64,000 nucleotides of DNA from Metaclostridioides mangenotii (GCF_017873185.1 NZ_JAGGJX010000007.1:81578-145577); one strand, 5' to 3'. Counted from the first letter of the stretch, positions 9,155 through 18,513 are shown. Made by a program: numbers and translations. The notes: generated by a model from the sequence alone, not told the origin.

Positions 9155-9188
9155 TAAGGGTGCATCAAATTTGTTTGACACACCCTTA
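9155..9188 (-). terminator. Hairpin after the NlpC/P60 gene
   Basis: A 15-bp stem (9155-9169 with 9174-9188, core TAAGGGTG/CACCCTTA) has two adjacent mismatches and a 4-base loop. The following minus-strand sequence has only short T tracts, so termination may be weak. Confidence 0.6.
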
Positions 9189-9224
9189 ACTCTATGTAAA
9201 TAATTAAATTTAAAATTCCAGTTA

Positions 9225-10496
9225 TTATATAATTCTTCTTGCTCCAAGTAATGCTTTAGACCAATATGATCCAGTCAAGCTATCAACTTTAACTTTATTT
9301 GGATTTGTTTGTGTTCCGCTACAATGAATAAACTTGCTATTTCCAACGTATATACCAACGTGATTTGTTACTCCATCGCCATCAGTATCAAAGTAAACTA
9401 AATCCCCTTGAGCATAATTTCCCATTGATACTGGGCTACCATAACTCGCCTGTGCTTTAGAAACTCTAGGTATACTAACCCCCACAGACTTTTCGTATAC
9501 ATACTTCGTAAATCCAGAGCAGTCAAATGAATTTGGACCATTTGCTCCCCATTGATACGGTATACCAATAAGTGTATACGCAAAATCAACTACTTTTGCT
9601 CCATTTCCATAAGACGGAGTTTGTCCACCTGATGTTCCACCATTATTTCCGTTACCATTATTGTTGTTATTGTTATTATTTCCAGATCCATTAGACCCAC
9701 CTTCGTTTGGAGATTCATTAGTCTCAGATACATAGTCTCCACTTACCCATCCAGTAGTTCCATTTTGCATTTTTACTTTGTACCAACCGCTTTTAAGCTC
9801 AAGCAATTGTACTACATCACCACCATTAAGCTTTCCAACAACTGAATAACCAGTTCCTGCACCACTTCTTACATTTAACCTTATTCCAAATCTTATCTTT
9901 CCTTTTTTGCCTTGAACATTTGTACTTCCTGAATTTCCTTTATCTCCTGAATTTGACCCCGATCCTACACTTTCATTCGTTTTAACTATGTACTGACTTG
10001 TAACCCAACCAACTGTACCATTGCTAAGTTTAACTTTGTACCAGCCATTAGATAGTTCTAGTAGTTTGAGAACTTCCCCATTATTAGCTTTTCCAACGAT
10101 ACCATAGTTTGTCCCAGGTCCACTTCTAACATTTAATCTAGAACCAACAGCAACTTTACCATTTCCACTTTGTGCAGTTGAACCTCCATTATTTGAAGAT
10201 CCTGATGAAGAGCCTGAATTAGATCCCGCTGATGAATCAAGAGATATGTACTGTGCGCTTCCCCAGCCTACTAAACTGTTTGAAACCTTAACTTTGTACC
10301 AACCATTTGATTTATCAAGTATTTCTACACTAGCTCCTTTATAAGCTAATCCTACTTTTGCAGAATCAATACTTGGATTGCTTCTAATATTTAAAGCTCC
10401 AGCAGTTACTACTCCCTTTTGAAGTGCACTTGCATCTACTGTATTAACTGCGATTGCCACAGCTCCTATTCCTAGTGCGGTAATTGCTTTTTTCAA
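9225..10496 (-). CDS. Secreted peptidoglycan endopeptidase, three SH3b domains plus NlpC/P60
   Basis: 423 aa with a signal peptide (about residues 1-23). Three bacterial SH3 domains follow, each beginning near a LNIRS/LNVRS motif and ending GWxxxxYI (about 28-85, 117-170 and 202-256). Next comes a Ser/Gly/Asn spacer with an Asn homopolymer, then a C-terminal NlpC/P60 domain (about 300-423). The catalytic Cys is in FDCSGF and the His in TNHVGIY; a further His lies in FIHCSG. Such enzymes cut the D-gamma-Glu to diamino acid bond in stem peptides. TTG at 10496 is chosen because GGGAG sits 9 bases upstream; the frame also opens with another TTG three codons earlier that abuts the site. Confidence 0.92.
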   Translation of the reverse strand: MKKAITALGIGAVAIAVNTVDASALQKGVVTAGALNIRSNPSIDSAKVGLAYKGASVEILDKSNGWYKVKVSNSLVGWGSAQYISLDSSAGSNSGSSSGSSNNGGSTAQSGNGKVAVGSRLNVRSGPGTNYGIVGKANNGEVLKLLELSNGWYKVKLSNGTVGWVTSQYIVKTNESVGSGSNSGDKGNSGSTNVQGKKGKIRFGIRLNVRSGAGTGYSVVGKLNGGDVVQLLELKSGWYKVKMQNGTTGWVSGDYVSETNESPNEGGSNGSGNNNNNNNNGNGNNGGTSGGQTPSYGNGAKVVDFAYTLIGIPYQWGANGPNSFDCSGFTKYVYEKSVGVSIPRVSKAQASYGSPVSMGNYAQGDLVYFDTDGDGVTNHVGIYVGNSKFIHCSGTQTNPNKVKVDSLTGSYWSKALLGARRII

Positions 10497-10565
10497 CCTT
10501 ATCAACTCCCTAAATTAGATTACATGTAAAAACTTTATTTATGTAAATTTTTTATATTTTAAGAT

Positions 10566-10940
10566 TTATCTTTCTTTTTGTGGAATTATCTCTATCCAAT
10601 AGTTGTCTGGATCTGATATAAAGTAGATACCCATTGCCTCATTCTCAAAGCAAATACAGTCCATTTCCCTATGTAATTTTTTAGCACCTTCAAAATCGTC
10701 TACTTCTAGTGCCAAGTGAAATTCATTATCCCCTAAGTTGTACTCTCTATCCCAGTCTCTTAACCAAGTTAATTCCAAGTTGTGAGCTGTTTTGCCATCG
10801 CCAAGGTACACAAGTACAAAGCTTCCATCTTGAGCCTCTTTGCGTCTTACTTCTTTTAAGTTTAAAGCCTTATTGTAAAACTCTATACTTTTTTCTAGAT
10901 TAGTTACATTATAGTTGTTATGACTAAATTTAAAGTTCAT
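10566..10940 (-). CDS. Glyoxalase I-like (VOC family) protein
   Basis: 124 aa, the size of one GloA monomer with two beta-alpha-beta-beta-beta repeats. Metal ligand candidates are His at residue 7 (FSHNNYNV), Glu in NLELTW, His in EFHLALEV and Glu in YWIEIIP, which is the full H/E/H/E set of lactoylglutathione lyases. It may detoxify methylglyoxal or act on another thiol adduct, since clostridia often lack glutathione. The site AGGAGGGG precedes the ATG. It appears to be a single-gene unit. Confidence 0.85.
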   Translation of the reverse strand: MNFKFSHNNYNVTNLEKSIEFYNKALNLKEVRRKEAQDGSFVLVYLGDGKTAHNLELTWLRDWDREYNLGDNEFHLALEVDDFEGAKKLHREMDCICFENEAMGIYFISDPDNYWIEIIPQKER

Positions 10941-11120
10941 ATCTATCCCCTCCTAAACTATACTAAATCCCTGATATTAACATTATACCAAATATATACA
11001 TTAAATACATTATTTTATTACAATATTATAAATATTACCACATAAAAGTTATATGTAGGTTGCGTAGCTTATTAGCTTAACAATTATTAATAAATTCTTA
11101 ATCTTTATTAAGTGGCGCAA

Positions 11121-11170
11121 AAATTAATAGGGTATACAAAATTGTCAATATCATTTTTGTATACCCTATT
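11121..11170 (-). terminator. Intrinsic terminator after the SAP-like gene
   Basis: A perfect 16-bp stem (11126-11141 with 11155-11170, core AGGGTATACAAAA) has a 13-base loop and is followed on the minus strand by AATTTTTG. It lies 20 bases past the stop of the gene at 11191. Confidence 0.9.
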
Positions 11171-11190
11171 ATTCTATTTAAATAAATCAA

Positions 11191-11790
11191 TTAAACATTC
11201 ATCTTTTCTTTTACTATACTGTCGATTATCTTCCTTCTTATATCTTCTGCGCTGTTGTCTTCATCTGTATCTATATCTAATATTCTTGCTATATTCTTCA
11301 TATCCCCTCGAGTCTTCGATTTGTAACTTTCTATCAATTCTTCCTTTATAATTTCTGGCTCTAATACATACTCATCTTCTCCTCTTTTTAAAAGTATGTA
11401 TTTTTTAGAATAAAAACTTTTGTTTTGATAGATATGGTTAGAGACTCTTCTTAATAAATTGCTATATGATAATTTTCCACGCATCTCTACTCCGATGTAC
11501 TTTGAAAATTCAAATAGTTCTTTCTTAGTCTTAAAAAGCGCCTCTCTTTTAATTATCTTCGCAATAGCTGTTGAGTTTTTTTGATATGAGCACTCGTTTA
11601 AAATCCTTGAATACACCTTTTTATTACTACCAAATGATTTATACTTGGATATATTTTTGTCGATAACTTTTTCAAGATTCCCTTCAAAGTATTTTCCTGC
11701 TCCCTTTTTAGATGCAAATCCTTGAAGTTCATTTTGGGCCATATCAAGTATCAATTTTTTTAATTCTTCTTTTTTTATCATAGATTCCAT
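11191..11790 (-). CDS. Unrecognised basic protein with two SAP/Rho-N-like segments
   Basis: 199 aa, Lys-rich, with no signal peptide or membrane segment. I do not recognise the family. Two stretches look like short helix-loop-helix SAP or Rho-N motifs: about residues 88-121 (KTKKELFEFSKYIGVEMRGK) and 160-192 (RGDMKNIARILDIDTDEDNS). Both pair a KxELxxxAKxLGI-like first helix with a second helix, and such modules usually bind nucleic acid. The start is clear (GAGGAGGGTGAATC before the ATG). The gene stands alone between two terminated regions, so context gives no clue. A nucleic-acid role is inference. Confidence 0.7.
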   Translation of the reverse strand: MESMIKKEELKKLILDMAQNELQGFASKKGAGKYFEGNLEKVIDKNISKYKSFGSNKKVYSRILNECSYQKNSTAIAKIIKREALFKTKKELFEFSKYIGVEMRGKLSYSNLLRRVSNHIYQNKSFYSKKYILLKRGEDEYVLEPEIIKEELIESYKSKTRGDMKNIARILDIDTDEDNSAEDIRRKIIDSIVKEKMNV

Positions 11791-11881
11791 GATTCACCCT
11801 CCTCTAACTAGTTATATTATATTCAAATTAAATAGTTAATGTTCTAAGAAAGATATTACATAATATAATCAAAACATTAAA

Positions 11882-11909
11882 AGACCCTTATTGGGGGAAA
11901 TAAGGGTCT
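11882..11909. repeat. Perfect 11-bp inverted repeat
   Basis: AGACCCTTATT (11882-11892) pairs with AATAAGGGTCT (11899-11909) across a 6-base loop GGGGGA. It lies between the CopZ terminator and the gene at 11191, and just before a plus-strand micro-ORF with a strong ribosome site. It could be a terminator on the minus strand (short T4 tail) or a leader hairpin on the plus strand. Confidence 0.6.
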
Positions 11910-11931
11910 ATAAAATGGGGGGAGATTGAGT

Positions 11932-11967
11932 ATGTTTGATTTTACATTAATTATTATGTCCGTTTAA
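11932..11967 (+). CDS. Possible 11-codon micro-ORF with strong ribosome site
   Basis: ATG at 11932 follows GGGGGGAG with 7 bases of spacing and encodes MFDFTLIIMSV before TAA. It is preceded by the 11-bp hairpin at 11882-11909. No plus-strand gene follows, so it is not an obvious leader peptide; the ribosome site could also be fortuitous. I see no promoter that I can defend. Confidence 0.25.
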   Translation: MFDFTLIIMSV

Positions 11968-12032
11968 AATAGATTTATACAAAAGTTTAAAAAATATTTA
12001 AATATATTTTTAATTTAAATAAAATAGCAAAA

Positions 12033-12076
12033 TAAAGAGCCCTTATGTAGTATGTATACTAGCTAAGGGCTCTTTA
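12033..12076 (-). terminator. Intrinsic terminator after the CopZ-like gene
   Basis: A 13-bp stem (12033-12045 with 12064-12076, core AGAGCCCTTA/TAAGGGCTCT) is followed on the minus strand by ATTTTGCTATTTT. It closes the unit coaE / transglycosylase / OppA-like / CopZ-like. Confidence 0.88.
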
Positions 12077-12086
12077 TAAGCAAACT

Positions 12087-12299
12087 TTACTCTATTCCTT
12101 TTAATTCAAATCCAAGGTCTTCTATAACTTCGCTTAATTTATTCTCTTGAACACTTTCGTCCATATCAACTAGTGCGTATTTATCTTCTAAGCTTACTTC
12201 TAAAACTTTTACACCTTCTATATCTTCAGTAAGTGCAGTTGTCACATGATTTACACAGTGTCCACAGCTCATACCTTCTATAAGTAATTTCTTTTTCAT
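12087..12299 (-). CDS. CopZ-like heavy-metal-binding protein
   Basis: 70-aa single HMA domain. The metal site MSCGHC (residues 9-14) is at its usual place, and the length matches copper chaperones such as CopZ. It would carry Cu(I) in the cytoplasm to a P-type ATPase or regulator, but neither is in this window. ATG 12299 is used because GGAGG lies 6 bases upstream; an in-frame ATG nine codons earlier would overlap the previous gene. It follows the OppA-like lipoprotein by 19 bases and probably shares its transcript. Confidence 0.88.
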   Translation of the reverse strand: MKKKLLIEGMSCGHCVNHVTTALTEDIEGVKVLEVSLEDKYALVDMDESVQENKLSEVIEDLGFELKGIE

Positions 12300-12318
12300 A
12301 AGTATCCTCCATATTAAT

Positions 12319-14169
12319 TTATTCATTAGTTTTTATATTAAGGTTTGTTATACCTTCATATACATCAAAATCATTTGGCTCTATTTTTCCATCAAGTCTT
12401 TTGTTTGTTACAATGTGATTATTTCTTACAAGCAAGCTTATAAATCCAACATTATCGTTGATATTTCTTTGCATTTTTCCATATAAATTTCTAATTTTAT
12501 CTTTTGATGTTTCTTTATCCAATTGAGTCATATATCCACTTAATTTCTCATCAGAGTATCCACTGTACTCTATAATTTGTTTAACATCCGGTACATTAGA
12601 TAATACCCATCCTGTTACAGCTAAATCATAATTATTTGTATTCATAGCTTTTTCAAGATCTTCAAAAGATAGTTGCTCAACAGTTGAATTAATTCCTACT
12701 GATTTAAGATTAGAACTGATAAGATTAGCTGTTTTTACTCTTTCGATGTTATCCTTGTTTACAACTATGCTTAAATCTATATCGTCCAAACTCTTGATTT
12801 TTTGGTTCTTATTTTTATTTATGTTAGAGACATTATTAGTTTTTATATCGACATCTTTATTTGAATCTAGATTCTTATTAGTTTTATCATTAATTGAATT
12901 ATTAACTTGCTTGTCTCCAGATTCTTTATCAGCATTATTGTTAGCTTGAGCTTCTTTTTCTTTATCTCCATCTAGATCATCATTTTGTCCGCCATTATCA
13001 ACATTGTTTTGATCTACGACTTTATTGCTATCAGGAGTTTTATTTTTGTTCTCTACTTTATCATTAATATCGTTTTTATTATTAGATACACCTGTTTTAT
13101 TAGAATCTTTATTGTCTTCTCCTGTAAACTTGACTTTATCTAAGTAACTTTTGGCTTTTTCCTTACTAAATTCTAACTGACCTATTTTATCATTATAGTA
13201 CTCTGACTTAGAATTTAGAGGAAAATTAACCATTGTAGCATCGCTCATATACCCCTCTTCAAATAAATTTTTTCTATTAATTGAGTGGGCTATTGCTTTT
13301 CTAAAATCGCTATTTTGTAGGTAGCTTTTGTTGAAATTAAACGATACAAACTCGTACTCTCTACCCTGGTATTTAGTTATATTAAACTTTTCTTCTTGAA
13401 ATTTACTCAAATCATTAATTGTTACATCTGTTATATCACTGTCTAATGACATCACCATCGAAACTCTAGCCTCTTCATCTGGAACTGTCTTTACTTTTAC
13501 CTGTTTAATATCCTTAGGCTGATCAAGGTAGTAATCATCATTGGCAGTCAATATCATATTTTCACGTTCTGAGTAACTCTCAATCTTGTACTGTCCATTT
13601 CCAATAAGATTATTTTTTTCCACCTCTACATCTTTAGATCCTAGATCACTTGATACTATCGGAAAAACTAGCTTGTTAGTAGGAAAAGCTTCACTAGATT
13701 TGAACTTTATTGTAAGTTTTTTACTGCCATTTACCGTTACAGATGCAATATTTTCAGTTAAGCTCTTATAAATGCTCTGTGGTGTCTTATTTATAAGATC
13801 AATTGTATAATTTACGTCTGAGGCTGTAACATCTTTACCATTGTGCCATCTAGCATCTTTAAGCTCAATATCTATACTCATTCCATCTGCTGATATAGAG
13901 TATTCTTTAACTAATTGAGGCACTACATTGTAGTTTTTATCTATTTCGAACAACCCATCGTAAATCATGTTCATAATATAAGATACCGACTCATCGGTAT
14001 TAATTATAGGGTTAATAGTCTTTGGTTTTACCATTGTTAAATTTATATACTTTGAATCACTATAGACCTTGCTCTTTTCGTCATTATTTCCAGTTAGTTC
14101 ACTTGGACTACATCCGCTTACTAGAACCACTGAAACAAGGGTTGCTATTAACATCTTTAGTTTTTTCAT
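12319..14169 (-). CDS. OppA-like solute-binding lipoprotein with a disordered insertion
   Basis: 616-aa family 5 extracellular solute-binding protein. A lipobox (LVSGC, Cys about residue 20) anchors it in the membrane. The N-terminal lobe (about 35-340) matches peptide-binding proteins (WHNGKDVTASDVNYTIDLIN, FNFNKSYLQNSDFRKAIAHS). The C-terminal lobe (about 470-616) is also present. Between them lies about 115 residues made almost only of Asn, Asp, Lys, Ser, Glu and Gln, absent from usual OppA. No permease or ATPase genes accompany it, so it is an orphan receptor. It may bind peptides for an unlinked transporter or signal through cell-wall turnover, since the neighbour is a transglycosylase (inference). 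Confidence 0.88.
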   Translation of the reverse strand: MKKLKMLIATLVSVVLVSGCSPSELTGNNDEKSKVYSDSKYINLTMVKPKTINPIINTDESVSYIMNMIYDGLFEIDKNYNVVPQLVKEYSISADGMSIDIELKDARWHNGKDVTASDVNYTIDLINKTPQSIYKSLTENIASVTVNGSKKLTIKFKSSEAFPTNKLVFPIVSSDLGSKDVEVEKNNLIGNGQYKIESYSERENMILTANDDYYLDQPKDIKQVKVKTVPDEEARVSMVMSLDSDITDVTINDLSKFQEEKFNITKYQGREYEFVSFNFNKSYLQNSDFRKAIAHSINRKNLFEEGYMSDATMVNFPLNSKSEYYNDKIGQLEFSKEKAKSYLDKVKFTGEDNKDSNKTGVSNNKNDINDKVENKNKTPDSNKVVDQNNVDNGGQNDDLDGDKEKEAQANNNADKESGDKQVNNSINDKTNKNLDSNKDVDIKTNNVSNINKNKNQKIKSLDDIDLSIVVNKDNIERVKTANLISSNLKSVGINSTVEQLSFEDLEKAMNTNNYDLAVTGWVLSNVPDVKQIIEYSGYSDEKLSGYMTQLDKETSKDKIRNLYGKMQRNINDNVGFISLLVRNNHIVTNKRLDGKIEPNDFDVYEGITNLNIKTNE

Positions 14170-14184
14170 ACTTGTATTCCCTTT

Positions 14185-14739
14185 CTACTTAGATTCACTA
14201 TCCCCGTATATTTTTTTGTATTCTTTGTAGTACTTTTTGACCTTATATACATAGTTCGAGGTTTGATCAAAAGGTATAGAATGTAAATTTTCTCCGTCTT
14301 TACTGTATTTATCATCTTCTAGCCATTTTTTTACATTTCCAGAACCGCCATTGTATGCAGCTATTACAAGATCCAACTTTCCAAACTCATCGTATAGTTT
14401 GCTTAAATACCAGCATCCTATCCTTATATTAGTTTCTGGATCAAAAATATCCACATCTTTGATTTTTAGCTCTTCAGCTGCCCAATCGCGCGTTATATCT
14501 CTTATCTGCATCAAACCCTTAGCATCTTTCTTTGATACAGCATTAGAGTTAAATTTGCTTTCAACTTTTATGACACTATACACTATATTTTTATCCAAAT
14601 TAAATTCTTTAGAATATTTATCCACATATTCCGAATATTTTTGAGGATATATAAATTTATGTACAACCTTCTTTTCATATAAATATGAGCCAAATAAGAT
14701 GATAAAAATAAATAAAACAACTATTTTTCTCTTATTCAC
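14185..14739 (-). CDS. Membrane-anchored lytic transglycosylase (SLT family)
   Basis: 184 aa: an N-terminal membrane anchor (about residues 4-21), then a soluble lytic transglycosylase domain. The catalytic Glu lies in VIKVESKFN (about residue 64), followed by GLMQI and AAYNGGSGNV motifs, the three family landmarks. It cleaves the MurNAc-GlcNAc bond to give 1,6-anhydro ends. The GTG start (complement 14737-14739) follows AAGGAG and overlaps the coaE 3' end by 8 bases, so the two are translationally coupled. Confidence 0.93.
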   Translation of the reverse strand: MNKRKIVVLFIFIILFGSYLYEKKVVHKFIYPQKYSEYVDKYSKEFNLDKNIVYSVIKVESKFNSNAVSKKDAKGLMQIRDITRDWAAEELKIKDVDIFDPETNIRIGCWYLSKLYDEFGKLDLVIAAYNGGSGNVKKWLEDDKYSKDGENLHSIPFDQTSNYVYKVKKYYKEYKKIYGDSESK

Positions 14740-15334
14740 ACCAATTCTCCTTCATATATACCATAAATTTATACGCTTTTTCATTTAACTCTGAATAGGT
14801 ACCTGAATTATCTATAATATAGTCTGCAATTTTCGCTTTTTCATTCTGGCTCATTTGAGAGTTAATTCTATTTAAAGCTTCCTCTTTTGTACATTTATCT
14901 CTTTTTTGTACTCTTCTTATCTGTTCATCTATATTGCATGTAACTACCAACAGCTTATCTACAATTTCAGTATATCCATGCTCAATTAAAATAGCTGCGT
15001 CGATAACTGTTATGGATTTATTTAAATTTTTAAAATATTCTATCCTAGATAGTATTACTTCTTGTATCATTGGATGCGTTAAAGAATTTAGTTTTTCAAG
15101 TCTCTCTTCATCTTTAAATACTATACTTCCAAGTTTTTTTCTGTTTAGTGTTTTGTCTTCGTTTCGAATTTCATATCCAAACTCTTCGTATATCTTTTTC
15201 GAAAAATTTTCATCTTCCATTATTTCTCTTGCAACTTTGTCGGCATCTATTACATCGATACCGTTTCTTATAAATATTTTAGATAGGCTGCTTTTCCCAC
15301 AGCCTATATTTCCAGTAAGTCCTAATATTAACAT
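14732..15334 (-). CDS. coaE: Dephospho-CoA kinase
   Basis: 200 aa; the last step of coenzyme A synthesis, phosphorylating the 3'-hydroxyl of dephospho-CoA. The P-loop GNIGCGKS (residues 8-15), the VIDADKVARE substrate motif and LTHPMIQ are intact. It begins 11 bases after the polA stop with an AGGTGA site, the usual polA-coaE arrangement of Firmicutes. Confidence 0.96.
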   Translation of the reverse strand: MLILGLTGNIGCGKSSLSKIFIRNGIDVIDADKVAREIMEDENFSKKIYEEFGYEIRNEDKTLNRKKLGSIVFKDEERLEKLNSLTHPMIQEVILSRIEYFKNLNKSITVIDAAILIEHGYTEIVDKLLVVTCNIDEQIRRVQKRDKCTKEEALNRINSQMSQNEKAKIADYIIDNSGTYSELNEKAYKFMVYMKENWCE

Positions 15335-15345
15335 ATCTAAATCAC

Positions 15346-17985
15346 CTACTTAACGTCATACCAAGAATTTCCAACATTTAAATCTACATCTAAATGCACA
15401 TCCATCTGTATAGCATTTTCCATTTCTTCTTTTACTATAATTTTTACTTCTTCTATTTCATCATCCGTAGTTTCAACTATAAGCTCATCGTGAACTTGAA
15501 GTATAAGTTTAGATTTAAGAGAGCTCTCTTCAAGTTTTTTGTGAACATTTACCATTGCTATTTTTATTATATCTGCTGCACTTCCTTGTATAGGTGCATT
15601 CATCGCAAACCTTTTTCCTCTATTTCTCTCAACAAAATTCGAGGATTTTATCTCTGGGATATATCTTCTTCTATTTAGAATAGTAGTTGCATATCCAGTT
15701 TCAGTTGCTTTTTCGATTGTATCGTCCATAAACTCTTTGATTTTGCTGTATTTTGCAAAGTAACTTTCTATATACTCTTTTGCTTTTGGTACAGAAATAT
15801 TTAAATCATCTGCTAATCCAAAGTCAGATTTTCCGTATATAATACCGAAGTTTACAGCTTTTGCAGCACTTCTCAACTCTAAAGTTACATCTTTTGTATC
15901 AACACCGAATACTTGAGATGCTGTCTTAGTATGAATATCTTCATATTCCTTAAAAGCTTCAATCATATTTTCATCTTGACTCATATGGGCAAGAACTCTA
16001 AGCTCAACTTGAGAGTAGTCCGCATCTACAAGCTGGCAACCCTCTCCTGAAATAAATACTTTACGAATTTCCCTACCTATTTCCATTCTAACTGGGATGT
16101 TTTGAAGGTTTGGATCAGTTGATGAAATTCTTCCTGTTGTAGTAATTGTTTGATTAAATGAAGAATGTATCCTATTACTTATAGGGTTTATAATGCCTAG
16201 TAATCCTTCAACATAAGTCGAATTAAGCTTAGTAATCTGTCTGTATTCAGTAATTTTTTCTACAATAGGATGCTTATCATGAAGTTTTTCAAGTACATCT
16301 GCATTTGTTGAGTACCCTGTTTTAGTTTTTTTCACAACTGGAAGTTCTAGTTTTTCAAATAGTATAACACCCAATTGCTTTGGTGAATTTATATTAAACT
16401 TTTCTCCAGATAATTCAAATATTTCTTTTTCTAGAGTTTCTATTATTTCTTTAAATTTTACACCCAATTCATTTAGCTTCTCTCTATCAACCATAATGCC
16501 GACAAATTCCATATGTCCTAAAACTTCCACAAGCGGCATTTCTACATGGTAGAATAAACCATCCATTTCCATCTCAACTAATTTACTCTCCATTTGAGGT
16601 ATAACTTCAGATACAGTTTTAATTACACTTCCGATATAGTTAGATAGCTCTTCTAGGTTAAGGTCTTCGTACTTTTTAGCTTTTACTCCTTTACCTAGTA
16701 AATCTTCCTTTGATTTTACATTTTTTGAAAGGTATTTCATTGCTATTGCTGAACAATCATAAGAAGTAGAGGATGTCGAGTCGATTAAGTACTCTGCAAT
16801 CGATATGTCAAAGTGAATATTATTTAATTCAATTTCATATGGTTTTAGAGCTGTGTAGTCTTCTTTTAGGCTGTAACCAAGTTTTTTAATTTCATAATCT
16901 GATAAAATCTCAGATAATTTTTCTATCTCGTCTTCAGCTACATAGTATATCTCTTTTCCATCTATGCTTATAAACATGTATATTATATTTTTCTCTAGTA
17001 TATTACCTTCTCTAGATACACTTTTTAAGATTAACTTTTTCTCTTCTTTTGCTTTTTTCATAAAATCAGAAATATTATCAAGCCTTTTAACTTCAATGAT
17101 TTCCTCTTCAACTTCCTCACCGTTTAGAGTAGATATTCTAGTAAGTAGACTATTAAATCCAAAGTATCTAATTTTTTCAGTAAGTTCATTTTGATTATAG
17201 TCCCCAAATACCATACTCTCAAGATCAACATCAATAGGAACATCCCTTATAATTGTAGCTAGTCTCTTACTCATAATAGCTGTTTCTTTGTTTTCTTCTA
17301 TTTTTTTCTTCACATTTCCCTTTAACTTATCTATATTTTCTAATATATTCTCTATATTTGAAAATTCTTTAATAAGCTTTATCCCAGTCTTTTCTCCTAT
17401 ACCAGGCACTCCAGGTATATTATCTGATTTATCCCCCATCAATCCTTTTAAATCTATAAATTGATCAGGTGTCATCTCATATCTTTCAACTACAGAATCG
17501 TAATTGTACTCTTCTACCTCACCTACTCCTTTTTTAGTAATAAGAGTAGTCGTATTATTTGAAGCTAACTGAATAGCATCTTTATCTCCAGTAACTATAT
17601 ATACTTTAAAACCTGCCTCTTCACCTCTTTTAGAAACAGTACCAATTATATCATCAGCTTCATAACCGTCTATCTCTAGCCTATTGATATTGAACTTGTC
17701 CAATAAATCTTTTAAAGGTTCAAACTGCTCTCTAAGCTCATCAGGCATCTTTTTTCTTCCAGCCTTGTAATCATCAAACTCTAAATGTCTAAAAGTAGGC
17801 GCTTTTCTATCAAACGCGACACTTATATGTGTCGGTTTATATGTATCAATTGTCTTCAATAACATTGTAGTAAAGCCGTAAATCGCGTTAGTTTTAAGTC
17901 CTTCTTTATTGTTCATTTCCGGTAGAGCATAAAAAGCTCTATTAATTATCGAGTTTCCATCTATAATAACCAAAGTTTTATCCAA
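15346..17985 (-). CDS. polA: DNA polymerase I
   Basis: 879 aa with three parts: a 5'-3' flap nuclease (about 1-290; VIIDGNSIINRAF, GYEADDIIGT), a degenerate 3'-5' exonuclease-like domain (about 300-470), and the polymerase (about 490-879). The polymerase has motif A VDADYSQVELR, motif B RSAAKAVNFGIIYG and motif C LILQVHDELIVE. The acidic DxE pair of exonuclease motif I is not seen (KLILKSVSRE stands there), so proofreading is probably absent, as in other Firmicutes Pol I enzymes. TTG at 17985 is chosen because AGGAG is 8 bases upstream of it; an earlier TTG eight codons upstream precedes that site. Confidence 0.96.
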   Translation of the reverse strand: MDKTLVIIDGNSIINRAFYALPEMNNKEGLKTNAIYGFTTMLLKTIDTYKPTHISVAFDRKAPTFRHLEFDDYKAGRKKMPDELREQFEPLKDLLDKFNINRLEIDGYEADDIIGTVSKRGEEAGFKVYIVTGDKDAIQLASNNTTTLITKKGVGEVEEYNYDSVVERYEMTPDQFIDLKGLMGDKSDNIPGVPGIGEKTGIKLIKEFSNIENILENIDKLKGNVKKKIEENKETAIMSKRLATIIRDVPIDVDLESMVFGDYNQNELTEKIRYFGFNSLLTRISTLNGEEVEEEIIEVKRLDNISDFMKKAKEEKKLILKSVSREGNILEKNIIYMFISIDGKEIYYVAEDEIEKLSEILSDYEIKKLGYSLKEDYTALKPYEIELNNIHFDISIAEYLIDSTSSTSYDCSAIAMKYLSKNVKSKEDLLGKGVKAKKYEDLNLEELSNYIGSVIKTVSEVIPQMESKLVEMEMDGLFYHVEMPLVEVLGHMEFVGIMVDREKLNELGVKFKEIIETLEKEIFELSGEKFNINSPKQLGVILFEKLELPVVKKTKTGYSTNADVLEKLHDKHPIVEKITEYRQITKLNSTYVEGLLGIINPISNRIHSSFNQTITTTGRISSTDPNLQNIPVRMEIGREIRKVFISGEGCQLVDADYSQVELRVLAHMSQDENMIEAFKEYEDIHTKTASQVFGVDTKDVTLELRSAAKAVNFGIIYGKSDFGLADDLNISVPKAKEYIESYFAKYSKIKEFMDDTIEKATETGYATTILNRRRYIPEIKSSNFVERNRGKRFAMNAPIQGSAADIIKIAMVNVHKKLEESSLKSKLILQVHDELIVETTDDEIEEVKIIVKEEMENAIQMDVHLDVDLNVGNSWYDVK

Positions 17986-18009
17986 ATCAATCACTCCTAA
18001 TTTAGTCAA

Positions 18010-18264
18010 ATTTCTTATGTATACTATACATAAAAAATTTATGATAAATATATTACCATAAATATATTTTGCAACTAATATATAATATTTCCATATTTTC
18101 TGTTTAAATCCATTACTTTAGATTTTATTTTACATAATATAAATCATATCATAAAATGAAAATAAAATCAGATAAAGCTACAATCTAATCGTAATTTTTT
18201 GATCTAATTTTAATTCAAATAAATAAAATTTCAATTTTTAAAAATTATATTAAATTTAAATATA
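18010..18264. other. AT-rich gap between polA and tRNA-Leu
   Basis: Divergent spacer, extremely AT-rich. The polA side holds a TATACT-like -10 about 50 bases before polA. I see no open reading frame, hairpin or repeat that stands out. Confidence 0.5.
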
Positions 18265-18293
18265 TTGCAATCGATTTTTATTTTTGTTATAAT
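18265..18293 (+). promoter_or_regulatory. Promoter of tRNA-Leu
   Basis: TTGCAA (18265-18270), a 17-base spacer and a perfect TATAAT (18288-18293) stand 13 bases before the mature tRNA 5' end. Confidence 0.8.
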
Positions 18294-18306
18294 ATTAAAG
18301 GTACGA

Positions 18307-18393
18307 GCCGCTGTGATGGAATAGGCAGACGTAGTGGATTCAAAATCCACCGGTAGTGATACCGTGCCGGTTCGAATCCGGCCAGCGGCACCA
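18307..18393 (+). tRNA. tRNA-Leu (anticodon CAA)
   Basis: An 87-nt cloverleaf with acceptor stem GCCGCTG/CAGCGGC, anticodon stem GTGGA/TCCAC around loop TTCAAAA (anticodon CAA), a long class II variable arm (CGGTA GTGA TACCG), T-arm GCCGG TTCGAAT CCGGC, discriminator A and encoded CCA. It reads UUG codons. It stands alone with its own promoter and terminator. Confidence 0.97.
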
Positions 18394-18396
18394 GTA

Positions 18397-18433
18397 AAAA
18401 AGAGTTATCTTAAATTTAGATAACTCTTTTTCT
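18397..18433 (+). terminator. Terminator of tRNA-Leu
   Basis: A perfect 10-bp stem AGAGTTATCT/AGATAACTCT (18401-18410 with 18418-18427), a 7-base loop and a short T tract, starting 8 bases past the tRNA CCA end. Confidence 0.9.
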
Positions 18434-18513
18434 ATGTTTAAAATTCTACACACTTATTTAATCTAAAATTCTACCAATCACGCTCTGCTATGGCACCCAA
18501 ACATATATCTATA

